A stretch of 64,000 nt of DNA, taken from the NCBI GenBank assembly GCA_950295325.1, contig OX485806.1, positions 45,565,169-45,629,168 on the forward strand, in the 5' to 3' direction. Origin of the DNA: Polytrichum commune (taxonomy: Eukaryota > Streptophyta > Polytrichopsida > Polytrichales > Polytrichaceae). Both the position numbers and the translations under genes were made by a program. Under the pieces are notes generated by a model. The model did not search any database. It worked only from the letters and a program-made list of their open reading frames with translations, and was not told the DNA's origin. How positions within the stretch are numbered: the stretch's first letter is position 1; each line of letters starts with the position of its first letter. Positions 24,401 to 36,600 of the stretch are shown in pieces.

Positions 24401-25500
24401 TATCACGGGCACACAACCCCTCCTTGTGTGCTGCAACTCTTCATGTGCTGTAGTTGTTTCTTTACCTTCCTTCCAAAGCTCCTTTGCAGTGATAGAAATC
24501 TATTTTTCCTTATATGCTAAATTTAAAAAAAATTGTGTTGTAGCCCCTCCATATGAATCCAAAATGGTAATTTTTCCACCCATAGTTTTCGATGGTCTCC
24601 ATGTCATTTACAATTCCATTGCACCGATTGTCGCACTAGATATCTAAGTTCCAAGTAACAAGAAGCCAAGTAACATGTAATATCATCTACTCCAAATACA
24701 TGATTATCTTTTTCTCTCCGAGTAGCAAATTAATTTTCTCCTCCGAATAGTAAATTATCCTTTTAACTAACTCTTGTACATGTTTCCAACTAACCAAGTA
24801 GGTAAGAAACCTTATGTAGTCTAACTTTCGACTTATTTTAAAGTAATGGCTTGCAAAATTCACTCGCAAAGAGGTAGAAGTTACAAGTTAGACTTCATTG
24901 GATTACCATTAAGCACCATCAAGGTTTTATGAGTCTAAGGCCTTGGGGACATAATTGTAACACATGAGAAGTTTGGTGAAAGCCACTTACCAACTTTTAA
25001 GAAGAGCTTTCTAAATAGGCGCTAATTTTAAGGAATACACTTCTCTGGTAATATGGATTCAAAGTAGTGCAAACTCCATGTCATGAGTTTCCAAATCACT
25101 TCAGCATTAGGTTATACCAATTTCATGAGAATCATGAACCAAGTTAATTATATAGATAACCAATTTCAATAACTTTCAACCAACTTCACTATATGTTCCA
25201 AATAAATTCATGGTTTGGTACCCATATTGAAGACTTCATAAAATCTATCTCATGAACTGTATGACTATGTTACATAAAGAACGATAAAGATTCTTGTAAT
25301 CATTCCCATGACTACATTGTTTTGTCTAATTAGCATCGGTTTCCATTCTCTTCGCGTGTTGCTATAACTCTTTACAGACACCCCCTCCTCAAAATCAATC
25401 CGTCTTTTTTAGTTCTTAATACATAATAACAATAGCTGTACTGTCTTGATAATAAAAAATGAAAAAACTGCTTTTAAAACCCAAAATTATATAATACATT
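21481..25500. other. AT-rich intergenic DNA, no gene seen
   Basis: This lies between the copia fossil and the 3' end of the PRT6-like gene. It contains a (GAAAA)n microsatellite at about 21618-21656. The overlapping frames at 21789-22245 on both strands have no motif. There is nothing I can call a gene or a complete mobile element. Confidence 0.65.
21618..21656. repeat. (GAAAA)n microsatellite
   Basis: Uninterrupted AAAAG pentamers just downstream of the copia fossil. Confidence 0.85.
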
Positions 25501-25514
25501 ATCTAGCACATAAA

Positions 25515-25520
25515 TTTATT
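25515..25520 (-). promoter_or_regulatory. Possible polyadenylation signal of the PRT6-like gene
   Basis: AATAAA on the minus strand, about 240 bases past the stop codon, is the nearest canonical signal. Plant poly(A) signals are loose, so this is only the best candidate. Confidence 0.35.
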
Positions 25521-25757
25521 CCCCAGCTTGTGTTGACCAGCTGCAGTAACATTCAGTGATCCCATATGTATTGAGCACCTTAAACTTGAGCATCATATTT
25601 ACAAATAACAAATCGAAGTTTACAGAACTGACATGATTTCAAAAAATGCAATCACATAATTTGACCAGTCCTACTGGTTTTGTGATTCACATTACACTTA
25701 AAACATTTCCTACAGTTGTCAGCTGTAAACCTTTAACCTAGAATGCAAGATGTATTG

Positions 25758-28700
25758 TTAATAGAACAGAGGTATTGATTGTGAATTATGCAGTATGTAC
25801 GAGTCGTAATCAAAACCAGCTGTCAACCACAGTCGTCGGACCTGCGGCATAGATGGTTGGGAAACTCAAAATCCAAATAATAAATGGTTACAAGCCTCCT
25901 AATTAGACCTTAGTGCCAAAATCATGGATTCTGGAAGGGAACCTAGGTTGAATAAAAGTACGGTGAAAGAACTCACTCCCTCCCCTTCTCAGTCAACATG
26001 GCTGAAGAAACTTTCCAATGGAAACAAAATAAACTGGACTTGACTAAAAACCACCAAGATTAACAAAGGACAACAAACAAACCTCATTCAAACGCAGATC
26101 ACTCAAGTATAACAGCTGACTGCGCCGCAGATAAAGGTCCTCCTGCGCAGGCTTTTGGGGAAATCGATATCAGTACAAGTATCAGTATCAATATCAGTAT
26201 CAATATACAATGAGACGAAAATACAGAGAGAGGTTGACCACTAGATTTGTACCTCCCCATGAGTGTCCAAATACAGAGAGAGCCCCATGCAGGACCGATT
26301 ATTGCGGAGTAGTAGCAACTGTGTGGAACGCAACAATAAGAAAATTCCAATACCAGCTGATTCTGAAATACAAAGCCAGTCCTTCAGAGAAATGAATCAC
26401 CTGATTTCAATTTAATAAAAATGCAGCATAAAATAGCCGAAAATAAACAAAATCAAGTCCACATCAACAGAACATTCCTAAGACTAAATTATGTCTATAC
26501 TACTGTTATTTCTCATACTGAAAAATACTACATATAAAATCAATACAACACCTTCTGCTGCATGTTGAGAACATTCCCCCACTCCTTGGGCTTTGCAGCA
26601 ATCTGATCCACAGCATAGAAGTGCTCCACATAACAGGCAAATAGCAGGATCCCTACAAGGAAAATCAGGATCCTAAGCCCCAAAATTGCGTAACATGTTA
26701 TTTAAGGACATCTCTAACTCCCCTCAATGTGTAAACCTGAACATCTACTCTTAAGCACGGAAGTGCAATAAAGATAATGGATCACTTCAGCATACCAAGA
26801 AATAGCGTAGCAATCACACAGGAATCATTGGACCAGAGCCTTACGGAGGCATGCCATTGCAGGATATACAAGCCCTTTTGTTGTGTAGATTGTCCAGCAA
26901 TAACTCCTGAATACCTCAACAGTCAATCCCCAACCAGGTATTCATATCCAATTCATCACTTGTACTAATGTTCGAGACCACAACACAAAAACACAACAAA
27001 ACATTTGACATAAACATTAATTGCAATTCTGGCCAAAATGATTTGATTGTCTCTGCAAAATTAATACTTGATAACATGCAAGCCTGGGCTATAATCATGA
27101 ACGCCACAACTTGGAAGAGACAAATCGGAGTAAAACTTACAAACTAACATACCAAAAGCAGTGCAGTTTGAACAATGCAGCAACTTAAAAGATTGGAATG
27201 CAAACTAGTCCCAAACTGACCTGGAAAACCCGAGGCAATTTATGCAGAAGCACCTTTTGTGGCACTGTATACAGCACAGGTGTGGACCCTGCACAAATCT
27301 GACACATGTATCATAACACCAATACGTATAGCATGTTAGAAATATATTACAACATACATCACTTCACTTGAAATTTAGAAAAATTACATCATTTTCTGTA
27401 TTGGAAACTGATTTCTTCCCAACGACCCGGTTGCCATCATAGTTATAATTCAGAGCAACACTATCTACATGGGAGAATGACTTAAGTACAGGACTTTGTA
27501 GGCACTGCAATGCGGTTGCCAACGTCACCCTTACTCCTGCAGATTCACACCCGAGATACAAATGCGTTTTTCTATTATAAGCTGAGCACCATTTCACAGA
27601 ACCTAGCAAGCTTTACTCCACATTAAAGATGTACAAATCTGACAGAGACTTTTGTAGCACTTGATTCACTTCTGGATTTCACTATGAAACAAAACCCACC
27701 GTATTTAGAACACAAGAAAAGTCTTTGCATAAAAACAATTCAACACTAGATAAGAAAACAATAGGATTGCGTGGCACATCGTGAGATTTTTGACAAGACA
27801 AAAGTAAAATACAAAAAAATCTGCAAATATTGATACTTCAAGGTTCTGTATAGAACTCAATACCATAGGTTTGTGGGTGCATGATCTCAGTGCAGTCAGG
27901 AAGTTGCAATGCCTGCTGCAAGTACAGAGAGTCCATCACTTCTGTCCCTAAAGTCCGCATCAGTACTAAGTTAAAGACTGAAATCACAAATCATTCCAAA
28001 AACATGCACAACCAGGTATGGTATAATCAATGTCAAGAATAAGTAAATCTACTACACAGACTGGGTGCCAGTTCATAGTTCCACCATTTTTAACAGCTCC
28101 CACTGTTGAATGTCCTTCATAATCCTTCTGGGTGGTAAGTTGCACCTGGTAACAACTGGCAACGGGTAAGACACATGGTAAACAAGTACCACCTATGCAA
28201 TTATATTCACAAGACATAAGAAAATTTTCAGCCTGTCCTCAGGAATCTGATTCCAGCCTGAAAATATTCCTTCTAAAAAACTCATGCACAGGCCATGAAG
28301 GTAATGCTTTTGAGATCCACATCTGAAGGTGAAGTGAAGTGTCCGCAAGCTTCTCAATACAGCCCAAATGCCCAAGAACGCGGCATGGAAGAGAAAAACA
28401 TGCGGCTAAACTATTCATAGACCTGGACAGTGTATAGATAATCCTGATATGAAAGTGCCAAAACATGTTTCTTTTAAATTGCGATGTCACCAGACAAAAA
28501 CAAACAGAGGATACTATAACTCCAGGAATGCACAAACCAGCCAAGGATAGCGTGTCATTAACATTCAAGGGGCAAGGACGGAGAAATACGAGCAAGGCAG
28601 CTCTGCGCAGAAAGGGTAGGCATGCGCTCTGAACAACATCTCTTTCACCAGCAGAATCTTCAAACCGATATTTTGCAACTGCTTTTTGTGTCTGTAGAAC

Positions 28701-30607
28701 TGCTACTGTATATGCGAACCTCACCATTAGAAGCATAGATTTCTTCTGTGGTTGACCTTCGAATATCTAATGAATGATAGAAAAGAATTAGGTTACCCTC
28801 TAGCACCATACTAAAGACAATATACTGATAATGAAAATCATAAGCAGGCTTCCAACGATACAGCAGAAGATCACTAACACATCATCAACAAACTACAGAA
28901 AATACAACAAATGCATACATATTCTTGTAAGGTAATAATAGGAGCTTACAATAAGGAAAACAATGAGGAGGCCAAATGGATCAGCAGCAAGCACACCATT
29001 CCTGAGGATGTCTAAAGGCCAGTTATATGCCTCATGATTCTCACTAATATCTGCTTTCTTCGCTGATGATAGTTTGATACTTGTAACTGGATTTACTAAA
29101 CAGGTTGTCACATTTTCCTGCTTCTGCTTCTCCTGTATATGAGAAACAGTAACATTCACCTGCAGCTCATCAGGTCTGAAATCTCCAAGGTATCTGTGTT
29201 TCCTTTTAGCAAGAGGAACACATGATAGTGCATCACAAAGCACGGCGTCTTCTCCAATCTCCAGTTCCTTCAAAGGTTCTTCGAAAGGCAGACATTTTAG
29301 AACTGTATTCTTCTGTACATTATGCTCATCCTTATAATCTGACCTCTCAAGTGACACCTCTGCTGCTGCCAACGAGACCGTATGTTGATCTGTATTCAGT
29401 CTATTGAAAGGGAACATCTCTTGTAATATCTTTTCAACCTCAATCAGGTCATCCAATGCAGATTTATCGGAAATCTGATAACCCTCCCTCCTGTCCAACA
29501 ATCCAAGGCTTTGCCTCAGCATACCTAGCATTCGACCCTTCTCTTGAGCTGTAACAGATCAAAGAAAACTTATCAATTAGTCCTGAAGCAATTCTTAACA
29601 CGTATAAGACACTAGAGGGCTCAATTACTGGAATATAACAACAAACTACCAAGGTTGCGATGCTATTCTAATCTATGGAATACCACATAGTTACAGCTAG
29701 AATACATTTAGATTCAAGAGTGTTGCAATTGCCACCTCTCAAAGTACTAGGATTGGTTGGATTCAAATAGTTGGACATTATATGGAATTTACAACAGATA
29801 TTCAGAATCACATATCACACTAGGAATACACGAAGCACAAATAGATCTTCGAAAGTGGATTAAAATATCCATATTAGACCTGCTGATTGTTTAAATCATC
29901 TCCCATGGCTATATGGTCATAGAGAAATATGTCGATGGGATCAACTAGGTCATACCAAAATCGATCTTATTGTCCCATGTGATGTTTGCCACATGTTATT
30001 AACCAACAACAGGATGTCGACTAGTTTAAAGGCACGTGGATCCAAGATTGTGCCTCGCAATTGTCTGTGAGGAGTTGGACATGCAGAAAATAATATGAAG
30101 CTCTCAAAAAATGCGTGACATTTGTAATCATAAAGCAATAAAAGTCTGTCACAGTTTTTATTGGTCATTGATAGTTGTCACTTCACCTGTCCCTGGCAAT
30201 GTGTTGGAAAGCATCGCTAGTTTCCCTAACTCTCGTAGAGCAATCCAGTGAGCAGAATCGCTGCCCCAAGTATCTTCGTCAAGAAAATTTGTTGGCGCTG
30301 ATGAAGATGTTGCTGACTTCACTTTTCCATATCCTTCTCTAGTCTCAACTTCACAGTGAACAATGTTCAATGCAAGCCCCTCCCATAGAGCCTGCACCAA
30401 AAGCATAGAAGTAAGCTTAAATCCATCATGACAAAACCTTGGATTGTCCTGAATGATGTCCAATACTCATACAATACTGAACATACAGAACCAACACTAT
30501 TTCCTTTCAAACATGACACAACAACATGATTTCAAACTTACCTTGCAGTTAATGAATCTACTTGTTGGTATGTCATGATTCTGGAAATGTCCTCTCACTT
30601 TCAGCAT
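25758..30607 (-). other. PRT6: PRT6-like gene, C-terminal exons 32-42
   Basis: Exons: 30542-30607, 30187-30391, 28950-29548, 28538-28766, 27864-27965, 27221-27288, 26845-26906, 26552-26652, 26253-26362, 26083-26142 and 25758-25841. Exons 35-37 carry LPFLRRAALL, LQQALQLPD and LLHKLPRVFQ. Exons 38-40 encode the conserved cysteine-rich module: CISCNGMPP, DPAICLLCGALLC, CC, GECSQH and SAGIGIFLLLRS, with SLYLDTHGEED spanning to exon 41. Exon 42 is VRRLWLTAGFDYDSYI to the stop at 25758-25760. The start of exon 35 has two in-frame options, the one given here or one 21 bases shorter. Confidence 0.9.
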
Positions 30608-33600
30608 CTGCACAAATATGCTTGGCATAAGCAAACCATGTGAAGAATTAAAGCTCAGTTCCATACCGCAGATCCACAACAATAGACCATACTGAACCTT
30701 GCATTATTAACTCAATGTACTTGTCAGCAAGTCACTAAAAAACCAAGGGATTGTTGTCAGAGGGTTTTACTATTCACCATGGTACTTGAACCTATGAGAA
30801 CCTTTAACCCGGGACAAAATCCAAGAAAATAGCACACAGCCAGTGTACCAAGTTGACTCATTCTATTTATGCCCATCAAGGAATCATAATGTAGCCATTC
30901 TCAATGCCATGTAGGAGTTGGTATTTGATCATATTTATAACATTGCCATTAGTCGTTGGTAGATCCCCTACACAATTTTCATCAGTTAGGAATCAGTAGT
31001 ACAGCATTTTCAACAATCCAATTTTAGAAAACTTCACTAGACGTTTTGCTTCTGAATAATTGGCAGTCGAAATGCACCATCCTTATAGAAGTGTGCAAAA
31101 TTATGGTCTTCGTTGATTCATATCTTACTTTTCCAGCAACAACCAACAAAAATACCATATCCTGGAATTGAAGTGCAGACCATGCTGATGGTGAGGACTC
31201 TTACTGTTCCCATACGTGCCTGAATATTCAATTGAACTATGGGAGCTCAAATGTAAACTCTCATACAGGGAGGTCCACTCTTAACCTTTGAAATACAAAG
31301 GGGCTCAATAGACCCGAGTTGTACGAGGCTCACCAAATCTTGAAATAATAATATTTTATGCCATTAGATTTCCTTTTATGCATTATCTTATTTCAAGGAG
31401 AAAATGCAAGCAATTTCACATGGGACATTCGTTATCAAAATACCTACATTAGATTCCATGTAGGCTCATTGCCCACCAGACTCTAGAGGAAATGTAGACG
31501 CCACCATGTGGAATCTACATTTTCACTATAATCTGGTGGGGAAGCAGCCTACATGAAGGCTACCCCAAGCACACCCAAGTTATAAATTTTACTGCAAATC
31601 TTCAATAACACTATGGTGTTTAACGACACAGAATGAGTTGCTTTTCAACAGTGTCACTTTTGGCAAAATTTACTGAAACTGGAAGTACGGATCTCAAAAG
31701 CATGAAGAGACCCAGACTGGGAATTCTAGATGATTGGGGTTGATTTCCGTCCACACTAAAGGATACATAATATGCTGGAACACAACAAAAACTGCATGGC
31801 CATTAAAAAGCACAAATTCTGCTGGCCAAATAGACTTCTGAATAGCAGTTCCTAGCATTGTCCAACAACTTGCCTGAGTAGAGAAAAAGTCAACAGCTTT
31901 CTCCAGATTGTTATTCACATGCCAGAACTTGTTGAGTTCCTCTCTAATCTTGTCCCCACCCTTCACATCCTCTTGTGCAAGTTCCTTCTTTGATAAGATA
32001 GACGCATCCACAACTGGTAGTACAACATTTGCTAGACGTCGACAGATGGGACACAGATATTCGACTCTATTCAGGTCCAATAGGCCCTTTCCTGTTGAAT
32101 CAGCAATCATGCGCATCAGATCAATCCAATTGACTGTTAGATCATTCAAATTGTGTGCTCAGAGAACACAACATATGGTAGTTGCATGAAAGAATACCCA
32201 AAACATGATTTGAGATCCATGCCATATTGGTAAAAAGAATTATCACCTTTTGATCATATGCAATTTCAAAAAAAATTGTAACACCAGGTCAACATATGAC
32301 ATGAGATCTTCAATTCATCCAACACATAAAATAAAATATCTAAACTTCATTCACTTCACGTGTATAGAAAGATATTTTCAAAAGATTCCAATATTAATAC
32401 CCAACAAAGCAACTCAAATAGGTCTCCAGGAAATCCTTACCAGCATATCCAGAGTCATGACTATTACGAAGAGTCTTGAGATGCTCTTGAAAGCAATAAA
32501 AATGGATCTGAGGATTGTGTTACCAATCAATTAGTACACTATTTACACATAGATACTGTATTTACACTGTATTCACAGTATTTATGCATGAAGTACAAAT
32601 CCAGAAGATCAGTTCCAAGCTAAAACCAGAAGCAAAACATACTCCAAGGTGAACTTCTGAACACTTGATGAACAAGCTACTTGATGAAATCTCAACAATT
32701 CTCCAGGCTCTGTACCCTCTAATAACAACCTAGTCAAATCACATAAGAACCAGGATCAATAGAGGACATCAACAAGACAATAACTCAATCAATCTGACTC
32801 ATATATGTACCTGGTGACCACAGCACTGGACATGCTCAGCAGTAACATAATCGATGCAAGATCCTGTAGATTCTTCACCTTCAGGTGGGCATATCATTGT
32901 AATAAGCTGCTTTCCAACCAATTCACTTGGAATCCCAAGAACCTCACTGAAATTGTTCCCACTGAACTCCGCCAGATCCTGCTTCCTCCCTAAAACTAAA
33001 CTTGGCAAGTTATATTGTTGCACGAAGGCAATCCAGCAAGTAGAGGAATTTTCCATATCACTCTGCAACAAGAGGGAGACTGACTGTCAGTGTATTGCAC
33101 TTCCTTCAACAAGATTGTGCCAGAGCCACATAACAACCTTGCATAGTCTGTTCCTCTCCCCAAAACTCTTCAGAGACTAAAATCTCTGCGAAGGTACACA
33201 CACCTAATTCCAAGGGGCCTTCGTGATACCGAGCTCTAGGGAATAAATTTGAAAATAGGTTCATAGGGTTCCCAAAATTCCCAAGGCAGTGCGTGAGGGA
33301 GGGTGTCGGAGCTAGGTGGAGCCCATCTCCACGAAGGAAATCTAGAAGCACTTACATCAGAGAGGCAAGTACCAAAATAAGAACACAACCTTTGTAAATA
33401 TGACAAGCTAACCATGGTTCAAGGGACAACATAATTCCTTCCTATTCCGTTGCTAGGATTGGTTGTTAGGGTGTCAGTTTCAAGACACATGATGCGGGTG
33501 TTTATAGCCCACGTACTAGATAAATAGTTCATTAAGAGTCAGTTCCAAGACACACAATGACAGTCTAAAGATAAACTTAGAGGTGGAATATCATATAGTA

Positions 33601-36600
33601 AGCCACCAATGAGAACCATTATTACTCTATACATGGTTATATTTGAAATCTAGAGTGTCACTACGAATTTATACTTGAAATCTATGTGAGGTGTCACTAG
33701 GAATTTATAGTTGAAACCTAATATGAGGTGTCACTTGGTCCATAGTACATCAACCTAGCAGAAAACTATAGCAATACAAAACCAATTCAAATTATGTCCA
33801 AAAAAACATGCATCAAAAATTGGACATTGAATTTGTTTTTCTTGATTTACAGTAAAGCAATCTTGAAGAATGTGAGGTTCTCTAAATTCCAAAATTGCTC
33901 AAGATGTAACTCTCTGTAACAGGTTCGTCTACCTTACGAAGGCAGCATGGAAAGCACACTTCATTTCAGTGTGATGGAAAAAGAAAACTCATTCACCTTG
34001 CTCCTACAAAGAACACACTCTTTGGCTTCATCAGAAGCATCCTGAAAAACAGAGTCCAATTCTGTTCTGGAGGCCAAATCCTTTGTGAGGGCTCCAGATG
34101 AAGCTCTTGATACACCAGTAGAACCATATGCTGCTTCCAATGTATTTGAAACTTTCAAATGGGGATTGTATACTGTGCATTTATCATCAACTCCATGTAC
34201 ATCTTGTTCATCCCAGAAAGCCTTTTGCCTGCACAATTTGACCCCGAAACACATTTACATCCACATCTATGCTGGCAAACATCTTCCTTGGTATAGTTGG
34301 GAACAAAGCTTATCAGAGTAAATTCGTATGATATTATGGTTCAACAAGCTACATTTAACCACAAAAATTTCGCTGCCTCCCCAGAATCAGCTAATTAGAT
34401 GATTCATTTTCAGGATGAATGAACCCTAGGGGTTTCTTCTACTCTTCATATAAGTACCCCCTTTGGCTTCACTTTTGGACTCACCACCAGCCCGTGATAG
34501 ACCCAGGTTGTTGAGTTCAGTTATAGCATCAAAAAACAAACATCATCTAGACGTGATAGAATGTACGCCTACTTGGCAGCAAACTCGTCAAGAATGGCCT
34601 TTTGTCGCTGCTCTTTCCGTAGTCTGCACTGCAATGCTTCCCCAGTGGTTGAACTGACCTAAAAAAACAACCAGAAAATTAGGCAAGAAACTAACCCACA
34701 ATCTTGGCCACTCTGGCAGCCCTGTGAAGTTTGGGAATCCTCACACAATCACTCAATTCATACTGACCCTCAATCCTGCAAGCTGCTTACCTCCAGAGCA
34801 ATAGATTTTGTACCAGTCGAGTTGGACAAAAGTTTGAGGACATGATCAACCGAGTCCACCAGACCTGCCACACACCAAGAAAGCTATTAGTACATTTGAT
34901 AGCAACACTAACAACCTGAAAGTATCAGTAACCAGAGTGAAACTAAAATCCCCCATCAAACAATTTTGAAAACCAGAAAGCATAGAGCAAACCCAGATTA
35001 AACAGAATACAACTGATTGGCTTTGGAATAGTTACGTGAGCAGTTCTTAGCTTTCTGCAACTGCAGTAGCATTTGATAGATGCTAAGACGAGGTTCTGCT
35101 TGCATTTGAAGCTTCACATGTATATTGACGAAAATATCTTCTGTTGAAAATGCATCCTGCAACTCCCTAGACAACATGGGCTTTGCGGAAGCATGCCTAC
35201 AACAGTCAAGACACATTCCTTCATCAGGTGCACACACCAGTATGCAATGACAAGGATAAACTCAACATAACCTCCAGATTGGAATCCTTCACCCAATATG
35301 CTTCACCAAGACATCCATAAGTTGGAATTGGCACATAATCAACTTTGAAAGTGTGTTTGCAACTCTCCAATGTTGTGTTTGTAAGACATGGACAAATCCT
35401 CATTATTTCCCTTCCCTTTCATATAACCAGCTATATCACTACACAGATAACAGTAATTTCATGTTCATCCAGTTCTACCCAGGTTATAATAACCTACCCA
35501 AACTTTAGGTAAATTGCTATTGCGTTAGTCCACGTGATATTTCACTCATACGCTTTTATTCAAGGTTAGCTACAATGTCTTCAAATCATCCTTATAATCA
35601 GGACGCTAATGAGCCCTTTAAATGGTAACTTGGACAGTTGACTGCTGGATATCTACAATGTAACAAAACTCTCTCCTGATGTTTCTTTATGTAACTTTCA
35701 GAAAACTGTAACAATCAAAATGCAATATACCACATGCAGATAACTTATAATAAGATCAAACACTCATGACAGATATCCATCTGACAAACTGTCTTGCAAC
35801 GTTCCAACTCCTGTACCAGACCAAATGACCTCCAACTAGATAAACTGACAACAAATCAAAGTACTGATACAATGCCTGGAATTTGTACCTAGTTCTTTCA
35901 ACATGAGGAAATTGGGAAATAAGGGCCACTTTATATTAGGGCCCATTTCCAAACCCTAGGCATCAACCAATGACAGTGCTTCGATTGCCCAAATGGGCCC
36001 TAATATGGGCCCAAGGGCTTTATACTGAGAGTCAGCCCACTTCTCCTAAAGCTTGCGTGGCAGGTGACATGGCGGCGTTTTGGAGGGAAAAAGTGGGCCG
36101 AAGGCCGAAGGCAAAAAAATGGATCAAGGGTTTATGGAGACCCACTTCGCATCTACGGCCCACTTCACCCAACTTCCGTCATATAGTCATGTATGACTTT
36201 ATGACTTTATGGTTTTATGACTTTAGTTCAAGCAAGAGCAAAATTCATTTAAGACAAAGTGGGCTGTGGATTGGGCCTTACAATATAAAGTCCCTAGGCC
36301 CATTTGGAAGCCCCACTTTAAAGTGGAATTTCCAATTTGGGCCCTACAAGTGGGCCTATGGACTTTATATTGCAAGGCCCACTCAACGGCCCACTTTGTA
36401 AAGTAGGGCTAAACTTAAGGCCCACTTCAAGTCCAAGTGGGCTCAACTCCAAAAGGGCCGGCCGCCAAATGGGCCCTAATATAAAGTGCCCCTAATACTG
36501 GAGCATGGGGATCAAAATAGCTTGCAGAGATAACATTTAAAGAGTATAGTGTACTCCGGCTTGCACATTTATATAGCATCTGAAAATATAATACCAATAA

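Noticed and set aside
27364-27609. Minus frame with LGCESAGVRVTLATAL, which resembles the conserved C-terminal CGAGTGIFLL motif
   Set aside because: The true counterpart, SAGIGIFLLLRS, is in exon 40. This frame lies between exons 36 and 37 and breaks the phase.
28193-28425. Overlapping minus frames (LFHAAFLGIWAVLRSL and others) considered as an extra exon
   Set aside because: Exon 35 joins exon 36 directly in phase 1 and gives family-like sequence. No acceptor and donor pair lets these frames fit.
35970-36401. 143-codon plus-strand ORF
   Set aside because: It lies wholly within the Harbinger MITE, has no transposase motif, and arises from repeated GGGCCCA-type sequence.
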